Source: Clytia hemisphaerica (lineage: Eukaryota; Cnidaria; Hydrozoa; Leptothecata; Clytiidae). Taken from it: a DNA stretch of 64,000 nt. Below, piece by piece: positions 41,260-49,511 of the stretch. The stretch covers positions 127,599 to 191,598 of the forward strand of contig CACVBU010000538.1 in the NCBI GenBank assembly GCA_902728285.1. Reading direction: 5' to 3'. A program made the translations under genes and the position numbers. Numbering within the stretch: the first letter of the stretch is position 1; the number at the start of each line of letters is the position of its first letter. Below the pieces are notes generated by a model, which did no database searches, was not told the origin of the DNA, and saw only the letters and a list, made by a program, of their open reading frames with translations.

Positions 41260-42900
41260 TCATACAAAACAGTATTGTTTAAGTCTCGTTAAAATCAAGT
41301 ATGTTTTCAGTTGCTTCATTGCCGGGACTGGCAGATTTGGACAAATTGCACGACGCCTCGGTAAATAGAGCTCCGATAAATCTTCATCATAAACATCGCC
41401 ATCAAGTTTATCGATTTGTTCAGGAGCACTAATGCTTCTTAAGAACGGTACAGCAGCCGGGTTCGAGTCAACATCCCGATCAGGATTCTCTCCCTTACTC
41501 ATTTCTTCAATATATTCGTCAAGAGGAGACGAACACGACGTGTTTTTACGACGCGACGTCTGATGGTCAGAGTCTTTAATATCGACGCTGTTTAGTTCCT
41601 CATCCGTAAAACGCTGATGACTTTTTGTGAATGAAATGCTTGATTTGATGAGTTTTATTTTCGAAAAACCAGTCGACATAGAACGTCTTAATAATTTTTT
41701 ACGGCTTTTTGTTACCGTTGTATTAGTGTTTGTTTGTTGAGGTTTCTCATTAGATGATGTTTTGCGTTGACGAGGTCGAAGGCTTGTCTGCTCTGAAAAG
41801 AAGCGAGCCTGTTCATCTATTTGTTTTTGAAGACCTTTTGTGCTATCAATACTTTGGCAGCGTTGTAACGGGATCTCCCTCAAGGTCATCATACGTTCAT
41901 CATTCGTGCATGAGCGTTTTAAACCGATAGGCCGTTCAAGCGGCGCTATAAAGTCATTATCGGTGGAGCTCTCCTCCTCGCAGACTTGCCCGATTTCTAA
42001 GAATAATCCGTTTTGTATATTTTCATCAGGGTATTCGTGAATGATATCATCAGAGGAGAAATATTTGTCCAGTGTTCCTTTGCTAGAAGACACCTTTCTG
42101 TCCGATCCCCCTCGGCTGGTCTCTTCTTTGTGAGCCGAATCTCCACCACGCTCAGTAATCGACATGCTCGATAAACCTCCTCGATAATTAAAAGAAGGCA
42201 CGCTGTTTGATGGTGACATTAAATTAATTGTTCTTGGTGTTGAGATAGCAGACTGTGATGAGGATTTGATGAAAGTTTTATTCCATTTTGTCCCAATCTG
42301 TGATTGTGTTATAGTTGACGACGATGAGAAATGCGCTTTAGTGTCTATCTTGTTGTTACTGTTACTGAAAGTTTTAATTAAATTGTTCGATTGTTGTTTA
42401 AGAGGAGAATGATGATTTGTTGCTGCGGTTAATGATAGTGTGGATGAAGTTGATAATGGGTTTACAACAATGTTATTTGTAGATTTACAGTTCAACCAAT
42501 CAAAATTCCGTTTATTGTTACTAAGGCATAAATCATCCATAATTGGAGGTAGTTTAGTATTTGATGAAGAAGTTGCATCGATCGAAAAAGTAACATCATT
42601 ATTTGAGATGATTGTTTTGTCTTTACTGTTTACCGACGGTGACGGTGAAAGTGACAGGTTTGTCAGATTTCTCATGTTTTCGTTATACACTGATTGACAA
42701 CTTCGGTTATTTTTGGAAAGGATCGGCGAGCGTTGTTGACGATGTTGCTGATTGTCGTAATCAGAAATGTTCGTAAAAGAATCGCGTAAAAACGATCTAT
42801 TATCGTAACTATTCGGTACAGTCTTTTCTTTAGCACTAGTCGAGATTGTGAATTGTGCGTTCTTCTTTCGATTGTTGGTCGTCGAACAAAAAGTCATCAT
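41260..42900 (-). CDS. Ser/Asn-rich protein of unknown function, 546 residues
   Basis: A single long uninterrupted frame, by far the longest in the window. The first Met pair is at 42900 (MMTFCSTTNNRKK). Upstream codons are open but pass through a CT microsatellite (42963-42980) with no ATG, so they are probably 5' UTR. The protein is low-complexity: Ser, Asn and Thr rich, with no membrane segment or known domain. Basic patches (KSRKKLLRRSMSTGFSKIK) could direct it to the nucleus. LRSISAP fits the 14-3-3 mode I pattern R-S-x-S-x-P, and RRSMST, LKRSCT and QRCQSID look like basophilic kinase sites. A conserved-looking C-terminal block follows (DEDLSELYLPRRRAICPNLP). The last residues (QLKTYLILTRLKQYCFV) look less protein-like, so the true end may be a splice donor upstream of the stop. 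I assign no function. Confidence 0.75.
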   Translation of the reverse strand: MMTFCSTTNNRKKNAQFTISTSAKEKTVPNSYDNRSFLRDSFTNISDYDNQQHRQQRSPILSKNNRSCQSVYNENMRNLTNLSLSPSPSVNSKDKTIISNNDVTFSIDATSSSNTKLPPIMDDLCLSNNKRNFDWLNCKSTNNIVVNPLSTSSTLSLTAATNHHSPLKQQSNNLIKTFSNSNNKIDTKAHFSSSSTITQSQIGTKWNKTFIKSSSQSAISTPRTINLMSPSNSVPSFNYRGGLSSMSITERGGDSAHKEETSRGGSDRKVSSSKGTLDKYFSSDDIIHEYPDENIQNGLFLEIGQVCEEESSTDNDFIAPLERPIGLKRSCTNDERMMTLREIPLQRCQSIDSTKGLQKQIDEQARFFSEQTSLRPRQRKTSSNEKPQQTNTNTTVTKSRKKLLRRSMSTGFSKIKLIKSSISFTKSHQRFTDEELNSVDIKDSDHQTSRRKNTSCSSPLDEYIEEMSKGENPDRDVDSNPAAVPFLRSISAPEQIDKLDGDVYDEDLSELYLPRRRAICPNLPVPAMKQLKTYLILTRLKQYCFV

Positions 42901-42962
42901 TATAGCGTTTTGATAATGAACCCCAAAATCAAATGTATCGATATTTGGTTCAAGTCTTTTTT

Positions 42963-42980
42963 TTCTCTCTCTCTCTCTCC
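42963..42980. repeat. CT microsatellite
   Basis: TCTCTCTCTCTCTCTC, about nine units, 60 bp upstream of the Ser-rich gene's start codon on its template side. On the sense strand it is a GA tract in the likely 5' UTR. Confidence 0.8.
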
Positions 42981-44601
42981 ACCTCTTTTTCACCTTTATC
43001 AAGGAAATTACGAGTTAAAACTTTCTTCACACTTTTTTCCTGTTTAAAATAACAATGAAGGTTTTTGCCCTTCCAACCAACAAACAAACCAATAAAAAAT
43101 ATTTTTGCACCAATTTCAATAATTTGTAATCTTTGACACTACAGTAGTGTAAATGTTTTAAGGGGCTAACCAAGCCTTCTTTAATAATTCAGTATGAAAA
43201 ATAATAACAACTTTATTTTGTTATTCCCATAAGACGCACTAGAAAATAGGAATATTTTCTTTATTTTGTGTGTTTTGGAAGTAAAAAAAGGGAGCAGTAC
43301 AATTTCGACTCCCTTTTCGTTCTTTCTCTACAAAGTATCCAGGAACCAGCTATCACTTTCAAGAGATCTCATTAGATTATTGGTGTAGAGGAGAGAGGAT
43401 ATATTTTCCAAGTTTTTTTTCCATTCACCTTTTATAAATGTCAAAAAGCCAAAAAAAAACCACCTGCCTCTACTAATTTTCACTCTTTTTCAATAAAAAT
43501 CTTCCCTCTTTTTTCCTTTCTTTATTATATTTTTTAAACATATTTTTCATGTTTTTGTCTATATGTAATTCTTCTATTTCTTTTTCGATTTTAACTTTTT
43601 CTGCCCTCTCGCTCGATGCTACGACCAAAAATTTAAATTACAAGGCTCAAATTCTTCGCTTTTCTTTTCTTTTTAATCAAAAAAATTTCTTTCAATTTTC
43701 TCTATTCTTATTTTAACTTCTCGTACCCCTATCAGATACACACATTTTTTACAAGAACAATTTAATAAGAACACGAGACTTAATTTTGACAAGCGCCTAA
43801 GAATAAATCAAGAACAAACTGAACCTCAAATCGCAGGAATGACAAAGGGAATGCTGATTTTAGAATTTAAAGTTTCAAAATGTAAAGGGATTAACATATT
43901 AAGAACATCTTAAAAACATGTAAGTCTGAAACACACGATAAAATGACCCAGACAAAATTTTATTGAGTCTTATAGAAAGTGTTTTTTCAATAATCATTTT
44001 GTGATAGAAAATAAAGAATAAAATGAAAAAACCACAGTTAACTGCTAAACATTTGGCTAAAAAACTGTATTGAACAAACACAAAAAGCCTGAACAATAAA
44101 TGCATTTTGCTTTTCACTTAGATATATGTTCGAGAAAAAAAACAGAAACAGCTGAAAAAATATTTTCCCTAAAAGATTTCATCAATATTTTTTCACTTGT
44201 TAGTTACCTTGGCCCTATTTATTGATAGTTTTTAAAGATTTTCATTATGCGAAAAGGGCGAGGTTTTAGTAATACGTAGCCTCTTTATAATTTTCGCTTA
44301 GTCTAGACACACATGTTGATATGTTGGCGCTAAAACTTCTCATAGTAAAGATCTGAACCGAGTATTCATCCAAAATCTCGTTGCCTTAAATCAAAAACGA
44401 AAACGAAAGCGACTGGTTTCTCATGAAATTCCCCGAATCGGGAATAATAATTAGTATACGTAATCACATGATAACGAGTGCAATTCGAGAACGAATTGAT
44501 GCACGAGTGATTTTTTGTTATTAATTTTCCGAGTCCGAAAGGACGAGGAAAATTCGAAACAAAAAAATTACGAGTGCAATTTTCGAATTTCTACGTAAGC
44601 C
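42981..44601. other. T-rich intergenic with decayed MITE family 1
   Basis: A degraded family 1 copy is visible at about 43737-43925 (ACACACATTTTTTACAAGAA, then AAGAACATCTTAAAAACATG). The rest is T-rich and featureless. Confidence 0.4.
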
Positions 44602-44675
44602 CTGAGCGGCCACAACGACAACAATTTCTCACAACAATATTTCAAACTCTCACAACGATATTTCAAACTCTCACA

Positions 44676-44949
44676 CCAGGGAGGGCAGTGGGTTAACCAA
44701 CTGACGGTATGTGCGGCGAAAAAAAATGGCTTTTAGAACCGCACCCTTACAGTGCAGAATTTAATCGGTGAAATGTGAAGATTTTCGGGCAAAAATTTGC
44801 AATTTTTCTTATAGATTTGCTGAAATTTCCACCCATACAGTGTATTTATCAAAAGTCCACCCTTACAGTGTATTTCTGCTATTTAAAAAACACACCCTTG
44901 ACCGCTGCACATACCCGTCAGTCAATTTGCCTGACTGCCCCCCCCCAGG
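44676..44949. mobile_element. GC-ended element nested in the fold-back left arm
   Basis: Ends CCAGGGAGGGCAGTGGG and CTGCCCCCCCCCAGG, flanked by CTCTCACA at 44668-44675 and 44950-44957 (8-bp target duplication made from the host repeat unit). Inner ACTGACGGTATGTGCGG faces GCACATACCCGTCAGT. CACCCTTACAGTG repeats inside. Confidence 0.82.
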
Positions 44950-45283
44950 CTCTCACAACAATATTTCAAACTATCGACAACAACATCAAAATTTTCACAA
45001 CAATATTAAATTTCTCACAACAGAATATTAAAATTTTCACAACAATATCAATTTCACATGCCTATTTCTTACAACAGAATATTAAAATTTTCACAACAAT
45101 ATCAAATTTCTCACAACAGAATATTAAAATTTTCACAACAATATCAAATTTCTCACAACAGAACATCAATTTTCTCACAACAATATGAAAAAACCGAAGA
45201 AATCTAAAGTGCTCTCTCCCTCAGTGATTTATCTCTACGTCTTGTTGATGATAAAGAATTTCCCGTGAGGACAGGATCTTAAG

Positions 45284-45524
45284 TTACAACACACGTATAG
45301 GCGCCTTGTGTTATCATAAAATTACAGAGTCTGGTAATAGTCGTCATGGAGTGAACTACTGCATGGAATGTGGGGAGGAGACTGCAAGTATTTTCTATTC
45401 AATCTTAGAAGTTGGTCCTTGTCCATACCGTCCATAAAGCCCATGTTACTTATGGTTTCTCTGGAAGTTAGAAATTCTCTATACAATGGATAACCTTTTT
45501 TCCTATCGTTTATAAGGGAACGAC
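45284..45524. other. Unique loop sequence of the fold-back element
   Basis: Non-repeated sequence between the fold-back arms, before the nested element. No open frame of note. Confidence 0.4.
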
Positions 45525-45827
45525 CCGAGGGGTGGGGGGTACGTAGGAAAAAATGGATGATGGGTATGTGCGGACGGCAAGGGTCGTTTTTTTACCTTTC
45601 AAAGTCTCTCTAAGGGTCGGAAAATTCAGGATTTTTAGGAAGTTTTTTGATTTCCAGAGAAAAAATTGTAATAAAGTCTCTCTAAGGGTATGACATTTTT
45701 CTAAAATCCGAGCTAAAATCGAAAAAAGGGTCACCTTTTCAGCAAAAATCAGTCTCTCGAAGGGTCGGTTTTTGGAGGTCCCGTCCGCACATACCCCTTA
45801 TTCGCCAACCCTAGTACCCCCCCCCAG
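45525..45827. mobile_element. GC-ended element with GTCTCTCTAAGGGT interior, nested in the fold-back loop
   Basis: 303 bp between GGGAACGAC at 45516-45524 and 45828-45836, a clean 9-bp target duplication. Ends are CC-G-run and CCTGGGGGGGGGTACTAGGG (reverse). TATGTGCGGACGG faces CCGTCCGCACATA. GTCTCTCTAAGGGT or a close variant occurs three times inside. Related to 35085-35365 and 55300-55465. Confidence 0.85.
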
Positions 45828-46816
45828 GGGAACGACTACCAGACTCTATGTAATTTTATTGTAATTATGCAACCTATTCAATCACTAGGTGAAATCCTCG
45901 TAGTCCTATATGTGTAGAAACTTAAGGTCCTGCCCTCCCGGAAGATTCTTCATCATCATTAACAAGACGTAAAGAAATCACGGACGGAGAGAACACTTTA
46001 GATTTTTTCCATATTGTTGTGAGAATTTTGATATTCTGTTGTGAGAAATTTGATATTGTTGTGAGAACTTTGATATTGTTGTGAGAACTTTGATATTGTT
46101 GTGAAAATATTGATATTGTTGCAAGAATATTGATATTGTTGTGAAAATTTTGATATTCTGTTGTGAGAAATTTGATATTGTTGTGAAAAGTTTGATATTC
46201 TGTTGTGAGAATTTTGATATTGTTGTGAGAATTTCCATATTCTGTTGTGAGAATGTTGATATTGTTGTGACAATATTGATATTGTTGTCGATAGTTTGAA
46301 ATATTGTTGTGAGAGTTTGAAATATTGTTGTGTAACCACTCAGCCCGCACAATTTTTTGCACTACTTTTTCCCCGTCAGGAAAGTAAATTACACTGAAAG
46401 TTTCACATTTTTCTCTTCTCTTCATGTTTTTCTTTTATTGTTTTTAAGATTTTCTTTCTCACAAAATGAATTTCGAATGCAATTAAACGTTCGATAAAAA
46501 AATGTAACAAAAAACATTAAAATCAATTTTGTAAACATTAGCGCCTCATTGAAGACTGTGATTAACGATTAATTGCTCTCTTTGAAGGCGCGCCAAAGAA
46601 GAAAAAAATAACTCATCGTGCGATTATGATAAAAATCACATGTGATTGTAGTAACTTACGCATATCCAGGCAGAGCAAGAGGAATGGCAGATGAAATATA
46701 TGTTAAAAAACGTTTAGCTTGGTTCCGGGTTGAAAATAGAGTAATCATAGCCCATTTCAAAGGCTTGATTTTTTACAGAGTAATTCAAAATGACCAGTCC
46801 GGAAACCTAAGCAACA

Positions 46817-47064
46817 TACACATTTTTTTATAAGAGCATCCAAACTTTTTGAAGCTTTGGGATGTTCTTCTTTTCGTCTATTCTTTTGAGTTTTAAGCCT
46901 AAAAATGTTCTTAGTATGTTCTTATTTTTGCCTTTTTTTGTGTGATTTTGTCTATTTTCCTATGAAATTCGATGTTCTAGAGTCTGCAAAGCCTTAGAAT
47001 GTTCTTAACTTGTTCTTAATATTTTGGCCATCGAAGCCTTATGGTCTTATAAAAAAACATGCAG
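46817..47064. mobile_element. MITE family 1, full copy
   Basis: ACATACACATTTTTTTATAA at the left, AAAAAACATGCA at the right. Interior as in the 39907 copy and in the same orientation. Confidence 0.78.
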
Positions 47065-47129
47065 AGATTTAAGAAAAACGTGTAATAAAGTGCGAATTTA
47101 TTTATTATTCATCAAATAACAAGTGAAAA

Positions 47130-47369
47130 ATGATTATAAATAGTATATATTTTACAATAATTTTAATAATAATTAAAATTTTGATTATAGGGGTGGTAAA
47201 ACAGGGTGAAATGCGACATGACGATCCAGGTCTAATGATACCGGCGAGTACAGGAATAAAAAAAACGATAACATTTGATAGATGTATGTCACAAAAAGAA
47301 TACCTTACCCTTACAAATTCAAAATTGCCTAAAAAAAGTTTTAATAAAACGTATAAAAAAATCTTCTAA
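47130..47369 (+). CDS. Possible small membrane or secreted protein, 79 residues, unrecognised
   Basis: ATG at 47130 opens a frame starting MIINSIYFTIILIIIKILII, a hydrophobic N-terminal anchor or signal, followed by a non-repetitive, Lys-rich, protein-like region (GEMRHDDPGLMIPASTGIKK, FDRCMSQKEYLTLTNSK) and a stop. No family is recognised. It may be a whole small gene, an exon, or chance in AT-rich DNA; the hydrophobic part is AT-coded and weak evidence by itself. Confidence 0.3.
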   Translation: MIINSIYFTIILIIIKILIIGVVKQGEMRHDDPGLMIPASTGIKKTITFDRCMSQKEYLTLTNSKLPKKSFNKTYKKIF

Positions 47370-47665
47370 TTTTGGCTCACTGAAACTAATTTTTGAATGT
47401 GACTTCTGCTGCTCTGGCAAAATTTATGTCCCCTAAAATCGTAATAAAAACAGTGCAAAAATTAGAAATACTGAAAAACAAGATAAATAGTACATTTGAT
47501 AACAACAACAAAAGACGCAAATAAAACAGGTTTGAATAAACCGCCAGGACTGTTTCTAATTTGCCGACCAATAATTTTCCCCTCAAATATTTCATGGAAA
47601 GAAATTATATTACTTCACTAAATGTTACATAAGTGGTCAAAAGTTTTACTGTAAAGAAATGAGGT

Positions 47666-48364
47666 AGCCTGGATAACCATGAAAATATAAACGACTGGAC
47701 ATCCATCTCCTTTGTCTTTTTGTAGAAAGGGCTGCTAGCTTCGTTGCCGCCTCGTTAAAAGCATAAAATGAAACAATAAATTTTGATGATATACCACTCG
47801 GGAATACCTTGCTAACAACGTCAAAACTTCGACAAAAGTCTCTGTTGTTCTACTCTTCTCAAGTCTTTTATCTATATCATAGCAAAGATAACAGAGGCAT
47901 AATAATCGTCAGCTTGTCAAAACTGCGACTAATATTTCTAAATTTTGATATAAAAGTGTCGAATAATTTTAGAGAGTGTCACATTCTAATTTTGGTATTC
48001 TTATGACACAGGCTCTCAACTTTAGCAAGCTATTTTTTTCAAGTCATCAAAAAATTTATTGGAGTGACAAAAGGGATTCAAAAGTATACACGCAGTTGAA
48101 ATTCTGCATTTCAGAGTTGAAAAATGCTGATAAAATATATTGCAAACTTGTGAAAAAAATTTAGAATAATTTTTTGTGCATTAGGAGTAATGTTCAAGCT
48201 CTATCAATCCTTTTACCTAAATAATTTAAAGAAATAAAATTATGACGGAATATTGTCGGATTTTTCATACCAATTTTGAAATACAGGCGGCAACGAAACT
48301 CGCTTCAAAGAGACAATAAAAGATAGATGTCCAGTCGTTCATATGTTCATGGGATAACCAAGCT
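47666..48364. mobile_element. Non-autonomous DNA transposon, about 700 bp
   Basis: Terminal inverted repeats of about 90 bp: AGCCTGGATAACCATGAAAA with AACGACTGGACATC at the left and, reversed, AGCTTGGTTATCCCATGAAC with AACGACTGGACATC at the right. Both arms continue to CTTCGTTGCCGCC or TTTCGTTGCCGCC. No transposase frame. Confidence 0.78.
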
Positions 48365-48646
48365 CTAAATGATTTTCTTATTTTGATATTTCTGCTAATT
48401 ACAGGCTGTTCCGTTTAGAGTGTTGTAAACCCAAGGTCGGCAAATTTTCAACTTCGCGAGATATTAGAATTAACAAAGTACGCTTTCACTTTCTTCTGAT
48501 AAACCAAAAACATCACAAATATGAAAAAAGTTTACAACCTGAATATTCAGGCTAGAAATGAGGACAAGAGAAAAGTTCTTGAAGTTGGTGAAAAATGCTT
48601 CATCCCATCAACCAGAAAACCTTTTCGTGCCGCCACATAGCTTGTA

Positions 48647-48855
48647 TACACGTTTTCTTTATAAGAACATCTAAAATCTTTTGAATCATTTGGATGTTCT
48701 TAACTTTTTGAGTTTTAAGCTAAAAAATGTTTATAATATGTTTCTTCTTTTCACGGTTTGCCTAAGAAAACGGGTATCTTAGAGTCCACAATTCCTCAAA
48801 ATGTTCTAACTTGTTATTACAAACTCTAGGCATCAATGGTCAAAACATAACGAAC
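48647..48855. mobile_element. MITE family 1, copy with decayed right end
   Basis: Starts TACACGTTTTCTTTATAAGA. The interior matches in the 39907 orientation. The right end has drifted. Confidence 0.7.
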
Positions 48856-49003
48856 ATTTTTAGTTAGTTTTTTTTCTCAGGAGATTGCATATCATACTCT
48901 TCACGGGGAACAACACAAAAGATTAAAATTTCAATTTATGAAGTAAGATTAATAAGGCAACTATTAACTGAAGGGACACTAAAACTTGTTCGAGTTAGGG
49001 AAG

Positions 49004-49270
49004 TACACGCTTTTTTTTACAAGAATGTTGTTAATCCATTTCATCATGATATGCTTAACTCTTTTGGGAAAATCATCCTAAGATATTCTTACAACATTCT
49101 TAGGTTGAGATCCTAATTGACAATTTATAATTTAAAATGGTCTAAAAATGGCATTCTTAGCTTGATTAGCAAAATTCTATGATGGTGATATTCTTAGCAT
49201 ATTCTTATTTTTTGGCCATTTTCGTCATGGACATTCTTATAAAGTGTATTCTTATATAAAAAAGCGTGTA
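49004..49270. mobile_element. MITE family 1 variant
   Basis: TACACGCTTTTTTTTACAAG to TATAAAAAAGCGTGTA. The interior is more diverged (GTTGTTAATCCATTTC) than in other copies, so it may be a subfamily sharing the ends. Confidence 0.65.
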
Positions 49271-49287
49271 TTCAAGTTTATGAGTTT

Positions 49288-49381
49288 CCACAAATTGAGA
49301 ACAATTTAAAAACATTTTTAGGCTTAAAAACATCGTAAGACGTCAAAAATTTTGCATGTTCTTATTTAAAAAAACCGTGTA
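49288..49381. mobile_element. MITE family 1, truncated copy abutting a stop codon
   Basis: Only the right third remains (AACATTTTTAGGCTTAAAAA to AAAAAAACCGTGTA). Its end at 49381 lies one base from the stop codon (49383-49385) of the PAN/EGF gene, so the 3' UTR of that gene begins in transposon sequence. Confidence 0.75.
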
Positions 49382-49382
49382 T

Positions 49383-49511
49383 CTAGACAACACAAAAGCC
49401 ATCAGCATTTGTTGTCCCTTTACATCTACATTCTGCTGAGTCAGTACGATAATCAGGAACACATTCGTACTTTGTAGTGTTTAAGCAGTAGTTTGGATAA
49501 ATGCAGCGGTT
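49383..49511 (-). CDS. PAN/EGF gene, last exon: EGF-like module
   Basis: 129 nt after a TTTTTTTTTAG acceptor, 42 codons plus TAG. Six cysteines in an EGF-like arrangement, with PDYRTDSAECRCKG matching the usual C-terminal half of EGF modules. Confidence 0.85.
   Translation of the reverse strand, partial: NRCIYPNYCLNTTKYECVPDYRTDSAECRCKGTTNADGFCVV

Larger units (their letters stand above)
44602..46343. mobile_element. Large fold-back element with tandem CTCACAACAATATC arms
   Basis: The left arm (about 44602-45283) and right arm (about 45927-46343) are long inverted repeats. Outer parts are tandem arrays of a 23-25 bp unit (CTCACAACAATATCAAATTT, with and without an extra GA). Inner parts are unique: CAAGACGTAGAGATAAATCA versus CAAGACGTAAAGAAATCACG. 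Ends pair as TGAGCGG/CCACTCA, possibly with GCCC flanks. Two GC-ended elements are inserted, one in the left arm and one in the loop. Open frames across the arms encode only the repeat (HNNIKILTTEYQ-like) and are not genes. Confidence 0.82.

Noticed and set aside
44775-45188. Plus-strand open frame of about 137 codons, and the mirrored minus-strand frames at 45922-46425
   Set aside because: They only translate the tandem CTCACAACAATATC units of the fold-back element; the periodic peptide is a by-product of the repeat.
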